This document shows, piece by piece, positions 21,125-31,859 of a stretch of DNA of 56,552 nucleotides (its first letter is position 1; the number at the start of each line of letters is the position of its first letter). A program made the translations under genes and the position numbers. The notes under the pieces were generated by a model that was not told where the DNA came from, searched no databases, and saw only the letters and a program-made list of their open reading frames with translations. The stretch spans positions 1-56,552 of the forward strand of contig JAUCBJ010005476.1 of the NCBI GenBank assembly GCA_032718475.1, written 5' to 3'. This DNA is from Nemertoderma westbladi. Taxonomy: Eukaryota; Xenacoelomorpha; Nemertodermatida; Nemertodermatidae.

Positions 21125-23623
21125 GTGGCATAGTGGCAAAGATACCGAAAGATCTTATGACACGAATAAAGTTAAGAAAGACGTAAGTAAACCCAAGGTG
21201 CGAACTAGTGGCAAGGGAGAACAGATAAAAACTACCCCTACGTCTCCCAAGAGAATTCCTGGTAGGAAGCCCGAAGAAAGAGCTAGTGACACTAGAGACA
21301 CTGACCATAGTTCGGAGATGGAAGGATTCTATACAGATGAACTTTCTGATGAAAATGAATCTTGTTATATGATCAACACAACCATATATCGAGCCCTTAC
21401 ATATGAGACAGAAACGGAGGGAGAAGAACACCAACTATCCATTCCGGATCGACAGCATTCATGGAAAGTTTCGACACCATCTGTCGGCATCCGAGAGTTT
21501 CCAGTGGTGCACCTCAGAGTACATGGACAAGGCAAGAGCTTAATAGTAAATGCACTCCTTGACTCCGGTAGTACGTGGGGTCATTTATCGCACTCCTGGA
21601 GCCGGGATTCCATTGGGGGTGGAGTCGACCCACCTCCACATTATGACTTCGCGCCACACCACCAATTTAAACCATTTGAAGTTATACCGGTACCAGAAGT
21701 TGTAATGGGGAGAAAGAACAGACAGAAAGCTGCTGCGCTCCAACGGTCGAGAGGCAGAGGAGGATTCATTCGATCGATCAGCGAGGAAGAGGAACTGGCA
21801 GAAATTCTTAGTAGTACAGCGTCGGAGCGGAAAATTGGAGAAATGGCGGACTACTTGAAGGAGGAATATTCGGAGTTATCCGGGTATCGTATCCAGAGTG
21901 CGCGTAACATATCCAAGCTTATTAATTTAGCTTCGGTACACGGCAGGCATTGCACAGGCATTCTTTCGGGCTGCCAAAATAACTTTCTTACACTGGGGAT
22001 TGATTCCATAATGGAGTTTTCGTGCTCGGAATGTTCCTGGACCGAATGTTTGCAAGCTGCTGAAGCGGGGGACGACTCATCTCAATACGACAGAAATAGG
22101 GCGGTTATCCTGAACCAGCGGGCAGTTTATGCTATGAGCGAAATCGGATCTGGCCTTGAGGATTTATTTAGTATTTGTGAGATCCTCGGTATCCCATGCG
22201 TTATGGCTACAACAACCTGGTCCAAGCATCTCGATAAGATAAGCTCTGTGGTAACTAAGATAGCAGAAAGCAACTTAGTCGAGAACAGGAAGAGTTTGAG
22301 GGGCGATTCTGGGACAGAACCTGTGGCTGTACCGGTATCCTACCATGGTACGTGGGGGACTAGAGGCCACACTGCCAATTTTGGAGTTGGAATATGTATT
22401 TCAATGGAGTCCGGTTTAGTACTGGACTATGGTGTATGGTCTAAATTGTGTAAATTGTGCTTTTGCACCTTTCCCTAAAAAATCCATAGAATATGCGGAA
22501 TTTCTTGAGAGACATTCCCCTGATTGCCCGGGAAATTACAGTTCATCGAGTGGGCAAATGGAAGTGGATATAGCTACAGATATTTTCGGTAGGTCTGCCA
22601 CTCAACTTTTTTCACCCGACCATGGACTTTTATATTCAGAACTGATATGTGATGGTGACAGTGCGGCCTATAATAAAATCGCAAATGTAAATGGGGTCTG
22701 TGGCGGTTGCGAAAAATATCAGTCCATGTCTAGCAAGGAAAAAATAGAATTCAATGAGAACAATGTAGAACATTGGGAGAAACAAGAACTTGGGGAAGTA
22801 GACTGTAAGCGAGTTGTGAAAATGGATTGTGTGAACCACGTAGCAAAGCAACTGGGAAAGGGTTTACGTGATCTCAAATCTGGAACTAAGGGTAGATTGT
22901 CTGATGGAGGCTTTATAGGAGGGAAAAAACACCGACTGACACAAACGACAATAGTGAAGTTGACTGGTTATTATGCGAAGGCAATACTGAGTGCTGTTGA
23001 TAGGGGTGCCCAAACTGAAAGTGAAATAGAATCAGCTGTTCACAAAATGAAGCGAAATATTCTTGCTTCATTTCGACACGGGTGGCTCAAATGAAAAGCG
23101 CCACTTCTATTGTCCAGAGGGTAGTGACAGCTGGTGTCCATACAAAAGAGATGGGAAACCGGTGGTAGACAAGGACCACCACCTAGATGCTGTTTTCTTG
23201 TCCCTCTTATTACCCTTGTATCGTTGCCTTTCTAGTAATCTACTTCTCCGGCGCTGCCTACCAGGCTACACGCAGAACGCAAATGAATCCATAAACTCGT
23301 TGATCTGGGCTAGGGCACCAAAACAAATGTTCTGGGGTCCTGTGCGATCGAAGCTTGCTGCAGTGTCTGCTATATTGCAGTTCAACAAAGGTGCTTCTTG
23401 TTGCTCGGAAATCTTGCATGAACTGGGATATGGGGAACCGACTTATATCACATCAGAGCTACAGGCAAGGAGGGATACACGTAGACTGAGCAACTCTGTG
23501 GAGAAGGTGAAGGTAAAGCGTCAGCGATACGAGGCGAAGGTGAAAAAAGCAAAGCTTGACAATGATGGAGAAGTAAGTGATGAAGATGGCTACTGTCCCG
23601 GAAAGTTTGGAGACACTATGTGA
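21125..23623 (+). pseudogene. Mutator-like transposase (MULE-1) with retropepsin-like N-terminus
   Basis: A frame open from an in-frame stop near 21122 has no ATG before 21318. Its first part reads FPVVHLRVHGQGKSLIVNAL and then LLDSGSTW, the active-site style of retroviral-type aspartic proteases as found in BEL/Pao polyproteins. After a linker rich in basic residues the Mutator-like part begins: a zinc-binding CSECSWTEC, an NRAVILNQRAVYAMSEIGSG signature, then VSYHGTWGTRGHTANFGVG, LICDGDSAAYN, MDCVNHVAKQLGKGLRDL, and TQNANESINSLIW. The second Asp (22651) and the Glu (23285) are present, but the first catalytic Asp is His at 22344-22346. Frameshifts lie near 22440-22475 and 23065-23095. The transposase is therefore inactive. 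The protease-like segment may be a chance neighbour, not a true domain. Confidence 0.8.
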
Positions 23624-24212
23624 GTGAAATCAACTCACAATTGTTTCGCAATATTAGGTGTCTACTGTATATATATATAATACATATATATATATATAAT
23701 ATATATATTTTAGATTTTTGTGCGTGCATCACTGCCTTTATGTCATAATATTGATATTACAATAAAAATAATAATTAAAATATTGATGTCAATAATAATT
23801 TTATAAAAAAATATAAAAAATAGTAAATAAAAAATATTTAGTGTTACTATTTTTAATATTAATTAAATATATTAATTTTTTAATTTATTAACATTATTAA
23901 TGTATTATAAAGCAAAATCTTTTAAAAAGAAATTTTTATGTAATGTAAAAATTATTTCAATCAAAATCAAAGAAAAAATAGCGTGATATTAATAATTGCA
24001 GTATAATTAAATATATTTATATACATATAAATAAATATATATATTATATATATATATATATATATAGAATTATAATAATGCATGTGGAACATTAAAAAAA
24101 TGAAAATCAGATAAGATAAAAAACAGATAAGATTTGGCTATAACAGTTTATTATGTATTTATTCCACACTTCAATAGAGTCCTATACTCTTATAATTAAT
24201 GTTTAACAAACT
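23624..24212. other. AT-rich 3' region of MULE-1
   Basis: No gene. Very AT-rich with TA dinucleotide runs (about 23668-23710 and 24035-24066). It belongs to the MULE-1 3' non-coding region on the evidence of the junction match across piggyBac-1. Confidence 0.55.
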
Positions 24213-24229
24213 TTAACCCTTTCGGTACC

Positions 24230-24292
24230 ATGGCTCACCCATGCGAGCCACGTCAATAGGCACCTTGGCTCGCATGTATGAGCCATAGATTT
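24230..24292. repeat. Two subterminal palindromes of piggyBac-1
   Basis: TGGCTCACCCATGCGAGCCA at 24231-24250 is a 6-bp stem palindrome, and TTGGCTCGCATGTATGAGCC at about 24263-24285 is a second one using the same GGCTC/GAGCC arms. They lie 14 bases inside the left end and could be transposase-binding sites; piggyBac elements are known to need subterminal sequences. Confidence 0.7.
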
Positions 24293-24517
24293 AATATGTA
24301 TCTATGGGTGATTAGTTGCCAATGGCGCATAAGTGGCATAATTCAAATATATCTGGCGCACTCTAAGAAAAATTTCAAAAACCTAAACCATGGTTGGGAC
24401 CTACCATACTGCCTGACTGCAGCCACCAAACTGTAGCTAACATACAATACATTTCTGCAGTCTGCATATTACATAATATAGGTACTGTACACATGTTTTA
24501 TAACCACTTCTTCACAT

Positions 24518-25000
24518 TATTAATTAGAGATGTCTGGCTCACTTTAGGGTACTGTAACATTCAGAACTTATATTATTTTAGATAGCCGTTTAGTGTTTTG
24601 GTTATATTTAGTGGCCAAAGCGAAATGAACTGAAACGATGTGATTTTTATTTATGATGAAGGTTTTTTTTAACCACGTCTGCATTTATCAATTAGATAGG
24701 TCTGGCTCGCTCTAGGGTACCGTAACATTCAGAACTTATATGATTTTAGATGTCCGTTTAGTGTTTTGGTTATATTTGATGGCCAAAGCGAAATTAACTG
24801 AAACAAGGCGATTATTTTTGATGAAGGTTTTTTAACCACGTCTGCACTTTATCAATTAGATAGGTCTGGCTCGCTATAGGGTACCGTAACATTCAGAACC
24901 TATATGATTTAGATGGCCGTTTAGTGTTTTGGTTATAGATTGAGTAAACAATGTAATGTTCCTTTTGGAATGCCTAACCATGTAAGCATGCAGGCGTGTG
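24518..25000. repeat. Left subterminal tandem repeats of piggyBac-1
   Basis: Three copies of a unit containing GTCTGGCTC start at 24532, 24700 and 24864 (periods 168 and 164). Each includes GGGTACYGTAACATTCAGAA, CCGTTTAGTGTTTTGGTTAT and, in the first two, AAAGCGAAATKAACTGAAAC. The last copy is partial. Confidence 0.85.
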
Positions 25001-25187
25001 ACCCTAACCCTAAGTTAATTTTTCCCAATTACATATAATTATTATAATTTCAGTCTGGCAGTGCTGTACCATATATGCTTTCACTCTGGTAGTTTTAGAT
25101 ACAGTAGGCCTATAGGCCTACTGATATACACTACGCACTAGATTTACTTATTTAGATATACACTGTACACTGTTAGTTGGCCATGTC

Positions 25188-27023
25188 ATGTCACCATTAT
25201 TTATACTGGTCCTGTTGACTATGGGGGAAAGATTGCCGGTACAGCGACCAACAAGGACTACAGCACCACCGCGTTATTATGGATTTGATCCGGAAGGTGA
25301 TGTCGGAGCGGATTTAGCTGAAGTTGGAAGCGATTATGATTGTAATTCTACGACAACTAGTAGTGGAGAGAGTTCTTTCGGTACTGATAGTGAAACTGAT
25401 GATGACAATCTATCGAGTACCGGTACCGTTACCGGTACAGATGATGATGATGGGTTATACTCCTTACCAGAAGAACCATGGACTTTTGTAAATCCCGGAG
25501 ACGATAGTTATAACGCCACCCATCCAATGACTTTTACAGGTACGCCAGGGTGGACCAACGGCATAACTATCGGAAACGATTTCAATGAAATAGACTATGC
25601 AAAGTTGTTTCTAACTGATGAATTATTTACAAACATTACAGACTGGACTAATAAGAGAGGCGAAATGTATATGCAGGCAGATATTTCCAAATCCTGGAAA
25701 CCTGTGTCTTTAGAGGAAATGAAGAAATTTATTGGACTTACAATCCATATGGGTATCCTAAAGAAGCCTGACATTCGCTCATATTGGGCCACTGATGAAC
25801 TCATGGAGACACCGTTTTTTTTTAAATTTGACTCTATGAGTAGAAACCGTTACATTAGAATATTGAAATGTATTCGTTTTTCAGATCCAGACCAAGTTCT
25901 ACACAACGATAAAGAGTCACGAATTCGAGGATTAGCTGAAATTACAAACAAAATCTGCAAGCAGTATATTCCGGACCGAAATTTATCCATCGATGAATCT
26001 CTGATGTTACACAAAGGAAGACTTGCATTCAAAATGTTCATAAAAACTAAACGGGCGCGTTTTGGAATAAAACAGTTTATTGTGTGTGATCATCGTGGTT
26101 ACATGGTACAAGTACGTGTTTATTTCGGTAAGAAAGTCCTTATACCCCAAGTTCCTACAACTGAGTATATTTCCATGAGCGAAAATATAGTTGCATTGTT
26201 GTTAGCAGAATCAGACCTGTTAGATAAAGGATACATTGTCCATATCGATAACTGGTATTGTAGTGTTAGATTGGCAGAATTTCTTTATAACCGCACTACT
26301 GCTCTACGAGGAACAATTCTAACTAAACGCGGAATTCCATCAATGTTGAAATTATTTCAACAAATCCCAATATCTGCGAAATTTATGAGATTGAATTACA
26401 TGCTTGCGGTCAAGTATACTGACAAGCGCGATGTATATGTATTGTCAACAATAGATGATGCCGGGTTGGTTCCAAAATCCCGCATAGAGCGAGGTGGCGA
26501 CACTCGTGACTACAATAAACCACTCTCAATTGAATTATATAATAAAAACATGGGCGGGGTTGATGTACAGGACCAGTTATTGGATTATTATAACCCGATT
26601 CGCCGTAGTCACACATGGTTCAAAAAGATAGGTTTCAATTTTATCGCACGTCTTCTACTAAACGCTTTTATTATCTTCAAGTCGGAAAGGAAATCTGTGA
26701 AAGAAAAACGTAATGCTACTCTCCTTCTATTTGAAAAGAAGGTAGTTATTTGGCTCACTAACATGGAGTGTAAATCACCACGCCGAAAGGGTAAAAGGAA
26801 ACCCCCAATCCCCCCCAGTTCCCAAATATCACCAGTTCCGACAATACATACTCTAATATTGATACCTTCTACTGCTTGTGTAAAGAACCCAAGGAACCGA
26901 TGTAGAGTGTGTTACCAGAAGGGTAAACGTAAGCTTACGCGATACTATTGCCCTCAATGTGAAACGAAGCCTCCCCTGTGTATCGACTGTGTTTCAATAT
27001 GGCAGCATTCAAGTGGATCGTAA
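25188..27023 (+). CDS. piggyBac transposase, intact
   Basis: A 611-codon gene for a piggyBac-family transposase, which excises its element precisely and inserts it at TTAA in the nucleus. The N-terminus is acidic (Asp/Ser/Thr-rich, residues about 35-90). The catalytic core carries all three expected Asp residues: D269 in LSIDESLMLHKGR, D354 in VHIDNWYCSVR and D459 in NMGGVDVQDQ. The C-terminus has the family's cysteine-rich RING-like zinc domain, with RCRVC, YYCPQC and LCIDC followed by a His. No stop or frameshift interrupts it. The first 11 residues are hydrophobic and unlike the family, so translation may start at the second ATG, 25221 (MGERLPVQR). Length is typical of the family. It is the only gene in the window that looks functional. 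Confidence 0.93.
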   Translation: MSPLFILVLLTMGERLPVQRPTRTTAPPRYYGFDPEGDVGADLAEVGSDYDCNSTTTSSGESSFGTDSETDDDNLSSTGTVTGTDDDDGLYSLPEEPWTFVNPGDDSYNATHPMTFTGTPGWTNGITIGNDFNEIDYAKLFLTDELFTNITDWTNKRGEMYMQADISKSWKPVSLEEMKKFIGLTIHMGILKKPDIRSYWATDELMETPFFFKFDSMSRNRYIRILKCIRFSDPDQVLHNDKESRIRGLAEITNKICKQYIPDRNLSIDESLMLHKGRLAFKMFIKTKRARFGIKQFIVCDHRGYMVQVRVYFGKKVLIPQVPTTEYISMSENIVALLLAESDLLDKGYIVHIDNWYCSVRLAEFLYNRTTALRGTILTKRGIPSMLKLFQQIPISAKFMRLNYMLAVKYTDKRDVYVLSTIDDAGLVPKSRIERGGDTRDYNKPLSIELYNKNMGGVDVQDQLLDYYNPIRRSHTWFKKIGFNFIARLLLNAFIIFKSERKSVKEKRNATLLLFEKKVVIWLTNMECKSPRRKGKRKPPIPPSSQISPVPTIHTLILIPSTACVKNPRNRCRVCYQKGKRKLTRYYCPQCETKPPLCIDCVSIWQHSSGS

Positions 27024-27255
27024 CTAAATAATTATTATATTATAAATAATTATTATTATAGATGGATACATGTATTATTGTCATCATACATCCGTGGTTT
27101 GTATTATTGTCATTATACATCTGTTTTTTTGATTAAAATTTTTATAACAATATTCTTCACCATTCAACAAGTCCATGATACTTGACAACTCAAAATTTTA
27201 TAATTTTTTTCATAGAACCTTTATTTGTAAAAATAAAAAATACAAAAAATCCAAA

Positions 27256-27331
27256 CCATGACCTGGCATTGAACACGGTACTAGCACATCTGAATTCTGG
27301 CGCTTTACCAAGTGAGCTATCTGACATGGAG
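27256..27331 (-). tRNA. tRNA-like pseudogene inside piggyBac-1
   Basis: Read on the minus strand, CCATG...CATGG can form the acceptor stem, ATAGCTCACTTGGTAAAGC resembles an A box and D arm, and GTGTTCAATGCC resembles a B box and T arm at the right spacing. The anticodon arm does not pair well and several T-arm bases are off, so this is a decayed tRNA or a tRNA-derived SINE head, not a functional tRNA. Confidence 0.4.
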
Positions 27332-27479
27332 GAAGCCTTATCAAGATTTAAAAAAAACTAATAATATAGAAATTTGAAATTAATTACCAGAACTTTGAGG
27401 ATCCATCTGTCGTACACCAACTAAAACCTACCCCTATAAAGATACAGATTCATTCTAAATAAATTAGTTATAAATAAAT

Positions 27480-27870
27480 AAAATTGAATTTTTTTTCTAC
27501 CATTCGACTAAATATATGATTCTCCACAACTTTGACTTTCATCATTTTTGCATAGGACTTACGGTTTTCTTAAATAGCAAAATTTATTACCTATTTAATT
27601 ATAAATAATATTAGTTATAAATAAAATTAAATTTTTTTTTTACCATTCGACTAAGTATATGATTCTCCACAACTTTGACTTTCATCATTTTAGCATAGGA
27701 CTTACAGTTTTCTTAAATAGCAAAATTTATTACCTATTTAATTATAAATAATATTAGTTATAAATAAAATTAAATTTTTTTTCTACCATTCGACTAAGTA
27801 TATGATTCTCCACAACTTTGACTTTCATCATTTTTTTATAGGACTTACAGTTTTTCTAAATAAAAACCAA
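27480..27870. repeat. Right subterminal tandem repeats of piggyBac-1, 143-bp period
   Basis: TACCATTCGACTA starts at 27498, 27641 and 27784, an exact 143-bp period. Each unit continues with TATGATTCTCCACAACTTTG and a TAGGACTTAC motif. The third unit degrades near 27860, 50 bases before the right terminus. Confidence 0.9.
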
Positions 27871-28463
27871 ATTTTTATTGGCGCATCAATTACGGTTTTT
27901 GAAAAGGCTTGGTACTGAAAGGGTTAAAAGCATTTTTCTCAGTTTTTTGAAATTAGCAATATTTTGGTACAAAAAGGCTATTTTTTCACCAATTTTGGTC
28001 CATTTGTGTTGAAATTTGGAACACATGCCCCTGACTCCCCCCCCACTCATCCAAAATTGTGGTCAAAATTATTATATTTTATTTATTTCGATTTTTATGT
28101 ATTTTTATTTATATTTTTTTATATATATTTTATATTTTAAAATATATAATGCTCTAAAATTTTTCAAAATTGAAAATTTCAAAATTCCACCCAAGCAATA
28201 TCTTACATACATTTCTACCAAATTCCGACGAAAAATAATGATCTTTGCGGCTGTTTTTACATTTTATCCAGGTTAAGGCGAAAATTTTTATATATATATA
28301 TATATAATATATATATAATAAATAATTTTCATAATTTTTTTTTCAAGACGTGTACATATATATCCTTCTGCTTCCTACTCAATTTCAGGAATAATTGATA
28401 TATTTTGCACCATCTAGAGGTCATTTAGTGAATGTTGTATTTTAGGTGGCTACCCCCCCTTAA

Positions 28464-30438
28464 TATTCACATGGTTCCCTTGATAGCACACCCATATGAT
28501 GTCTCATCCAACCATGTCCGCATTTTCCTTATTTAGTGATAAACGATCAGCTGCAAAGCTAGGTGGACACTTCCTTAGGCTAGGAAATGTTTCTATCCAA
28601 ATAATATGTGGATGATATTCTACTTTTCCGTTTGATGGTAAAATACCAATATAATCAATAAGTAGCAGTTTCTAAATTAGATAGTGCTGCTGCATTATCA
28701 TGAGCTCTCATGAACCCATGAACTAAATGCTTTATGTGGGATTCTCCTGAAATCAATATGTGGAATTGGCTGAATGTGTGTTTCTCAGTGCACTACATTT
28801 AACTTTAATATATTATTGCAATTTAAATCAGCTTTCCATTTGTATTTCCTAGGCATTGTGATACTTTTAAGTGTACATTAGTATTTTTATAAATTTGCTA
28901 TAATATTTTCAATATGTTTCTTGCTAAACTTTAACATGCAGTGAACTGTTGAATATAAATAATGGGAATACTTATATTTTAAAGAGTTATATTTTATGAA
29001 CTTCATTCATAAATCATTCACAAATCACAACCTCTCTATCGGTCAGTTAGATAGTGAGTCCCAGTGTCTTCTAAAAATAGTAAATAAAGTTTTTAAATGT
29101 GTTTTATATTCTATATTATACAATCATGGTCAGTGAGGCTCTGATTGAAAGCTTTAAGCTACTTGAAATAGTTTATGATCTCAAAAAAATTAATAATTAA
29201 AAAGTGTAGGGTTCGGAAAGAAAATTCGGGGGGGGGGGGGGGGGGGGTTATATTGACCACCCCCCCCCCCCCTCTTTATCTGATAGCTTTAATATTGCCA
29301 TGAAAATATCTGAATTTGTTTCTTAAAAATTTTGAATTTTCTTTCTGTTACAGAGACACGAACTTTCGCACACCACGCGACTCGTTGTTACATTCGTTAA
29401 GTATCAACTCGAAAGATTTATAAGGAAAATATAAGAAAATGACCCTAATCACTTTACCACCTAGAGGTAGATTTAAGATTAACGATTATTTAACGATTAA
29501 TTAACGATTTAAGAAAAACTCAGTCTGATATATCTGACAATCTAAAATATATGTACCTATATATGTCCTTATTCACTAATTAATTATTTATATATTTGCA
29601 TAGATGTATATAAACTTACTTTTGAAGGCTGTCACAATATTTGGGTATTAATCCGTAATTGAATTTCTATCTGTCCTGTTATGAAAAAATTACTTGCAAT
29701 AGAATTTGTCATCAGGGAATTCACAATAATATTAGCTGCTTTCCTGCAATCCTGCGTCAACGTTCTATCAGAAATCTCCTTGATCTAAAAAAATTACACT
29801 TTATTAAATATTGCATTAATTTATTTAATTTCATTGAATCATTGGTCTAATTAATAGCTACTTAAATTGGCCATTTCTTTTTGCTGGATAATTTAATATA
29901 TCTCAAATTAAGTAGAATATAATTAATTATATTATTAAGAAATATTAAGTAGTAGAATATAAAACGTACCATAGACCTTTTCACTGATTTCTCATTTAAA
30001 GCCCTCTCCCACTTCTCCATGTCCTCTATATTGCGGATTGGCAGCGGGGATGGGCCTATATTATATATATGACTCTGACATGGTGGCATAAGGGTTTGTT
30101 TGTCCTCTCTATGTGATTAAACATTATTGAGTTGAACAACTTTGGTAATTAAAATCTGATATAAAATTAGTTAATAAATTTTCTATCGTCAATTACACAT
30201 AACATTTTTGATATTCTAAGATGTTTAGCCCCCACATGTTTCAGTATGAAATGTGTATAACTACATCGAGCCATAAGTCCACCACCCTTTTAAACGACTT
30301 TTTATAAAATATCAATGTTAGAATACAAATCTATACTCAATACTCATATGTAATCAACCTTTGGTTGTTTTTAATCTCATCTTATCTGTCAGTTATATTT
30401 TTATATATGTTTTATATAAGTTATAATTTACCTTGACA
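28464..30438. other. Non-coding AT-rich DNA
   Basis: No gene supported. The stretch holds a poly-G/poly-C pair at 29228-29272, listed separately. The short open frame at 29862-30089 (minus) has no motif. Confidence 0.55.
29228..29272. repeat. Poly-G tract facing a poly-C tract
   Basis: Twenty G at 29228-29247 are separated by 12 bases from 13 C at 29260-29272. The two runs can form a 13-bp G:C hairpin, or the G run a quadruplex. Confidence 0.9.
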
Positions 30439-31137
30439 TACTACATTATCATTCCAAATCAGCATGTTTTATTGATATAAAAGGTAGATGAAATGTTTAA
30501 TTCAATGCTTAATAGATATGTACAGGCAGACCAATAAGCTGGGGTGCCGCACCCATATTGTGACGCTCGCCCTATTGGTGAAGGAAAGTTTCCATCAGTT
30601 TTCCTAAATACATAAATGTTCATGTCCAAAAGGATGTTGACTTCACTTCACTGGGCGTGTCTGTCGGTTCTACAGTAGGTGCCATAAAATACAGTAGCTA
30701 ATGGAAGAGACACATTGTTTCCTACCGTCAACGTCATTGTCAACGTTATTGTCATTATCAATGTGAACGTCAACGTCTCTGCCGTCATTGCCCTGCGTGG
30801 TTGTCGATGTCGTCATCAACATAATTGTCGTTCATGTCGTGTTTAACCATAAACTGTAACGGTAACCCGTGAACATGTAAAAAGTGTCATCATTATGAAA
30901 CCACAAACTTCACCTATCGTGTCACCCTTCTATTGTGCTCTAGAAAATAGTGTGCTTTTTTAATTGATTGAAATAACTGATATGTCCATGCCAATCGAAC
31001 TAAACTTTATTTACAATCTGTGAGGTGGGAATGACGCATATGGTTCGTGTGTCTTGATCCACTCCTAACCAACAGAAACGAGACAGTGAAGTCAGAAAGG
31101 GGAAGAGAAGTATCATCACAAAATACCATCACATAAA
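30439..31137 (-). mobile_element. Fragment of the CACTA-like element 3' end
   Basis: About 700 bases match 39826-40530 closely, beginning with the shared TACTACATTAT and diverging after ATCACAT near 31137. Both copies contain a run of GTCAACGT-type repeats (near 30730-30800). As 39826-40530 leads directly into the minus-strand CACTA-like genes, this is most simply a truncated 3' end of that family. There is no gene inside it. Confidence 0.7.
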
Positions 31138-31196
31138 GGTTTTTTAGGTGTATGTACAATGTTATTGTTTATATGTAATTAAACCTAAAGTTTTTA

Positions 31197-31465
31197 TAAA
31201 CTAAAAATAATAATAATTTCTCAACACAGAATGAATTCATTGTTTGCTACGCAGCTAGTAGGTATCTAGTACTGCTGAACACTGAAATCAAATTCAAAGC
31301 AATTGCTCGTACTAAAAATATAAACTAAAAATAATAATAATTTCTCAACACTAAAAATATAAACTAAAAATAATAATAATTTCTCAACACAGAATGAATT
31401 CATTGTTTGCTACGCAGCTAGAAGGTATCTAGTACTGCTGAACACTGAAATCAAATTCAAAGCAA
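31197..31465. repeat. Local tandem duplication, about 160-bp offset
   Basis: A segment with AATAATAATAATTTCTCAAC and ACAGAATGAATTCATTG, ending near AAATCAAATTCAAAGCAA, occurs at about 31202-31305 and 31362-31464. A shorter copy of its first 30 bases lies between them. Confidence 0.8.
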
Positions 31466-31501
31466 AGCAAAAGCAATTCAATTTGTTGGGTGTAGTTCTA
31501 T

Positions 31502-31692
31502 TAGGTTCCGGACAATTCTATCTTGAACAATAACTTGGTTCCGGACAATATGGAACTGGACAATTCAGTCCTGAACAATAATTTAGTTACGGACAATTTG
31601 GAACCGGAGAATTCATTGCTGGACAATTAGTTTCCGGACATTTTGGTTCCGGAAAATTCGGTTTCGGACAATTTGGTTCCAGACAATTCGTT
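31502..31692. repeat. Minisatellite of about 16 bp, GGTTCCGGACAATTT units
   Basis: About a dozen imperfect units of 15-17 bp with the consensus GGTTCCGGACAATTT, all in the same orientation. The CCGGACAATT core also occurs in the foldback iterons at 8693-8846, whose units are GGACAATTGCGACCC. Confidence 0.85.
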
Positions 31693-31859
31693 ACCAATAC
31701 AAAATATTATAAGAACCGAATAGTTTTTATTCATTTTTGTAGTTTGATAGAAGGGCTGTCACATGGTGACATCGGTTTTCACCACCTCAATGTTTTCACA
31801 TCATACAGAAATTGGTGTTTGAAAAATTATCTAACTAGATAACAATTAATTAAATGACC

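Larger units (their letters stand above)
24217..27923 (+). mobile_element. piggyBac-1, apparently complete element (3707 bp)
   Basis: The element is flanked by TTAA on both sides (24213-24216 and 27924-27927), the invariant piggyBac target. Its ends are CCCTTTCGGTACCA and, inverted, CCCTTTCAGTACCA: 14-bp terminal repeats with one mismatch. It carries one uninterrupted transposase gene. Subterminal regions hold tandem repeats on both sides and palindromes at the left end. Near-perfect ends, an intact duplication and an intact gene suggest that it moved recently. Confidence 0.9.
21125..28463 (+). mobile_element. MULE-1, Mutator-like element interrupted by piggyBac-1
   Basis: The transposase gene (21125-23623) is followed by AT-rich non-coding DNA to 24216, then piggyBac-1 (24217-27923), then 27924-28463. 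Removing piggyBac-1 and one TTAA joins AACTTTAA to AAGCATTTTTCTCAG, which matches GAACTTTAAAGCCATTTTTC in the 3' region of MULE-2. The right end carries ACCCCCCCTTAA at 28452-28463, the same 12 bases that close MULE-2. The left end was not located, so the start given is that of the gene. Confidence 0.6.

Noticed and set aside
24997-25020. Telomere-like CCCTAACCCTAA
   Set aside because: Only about two units occur, inside piggyBac-1; too short to be an interstitial telomere.
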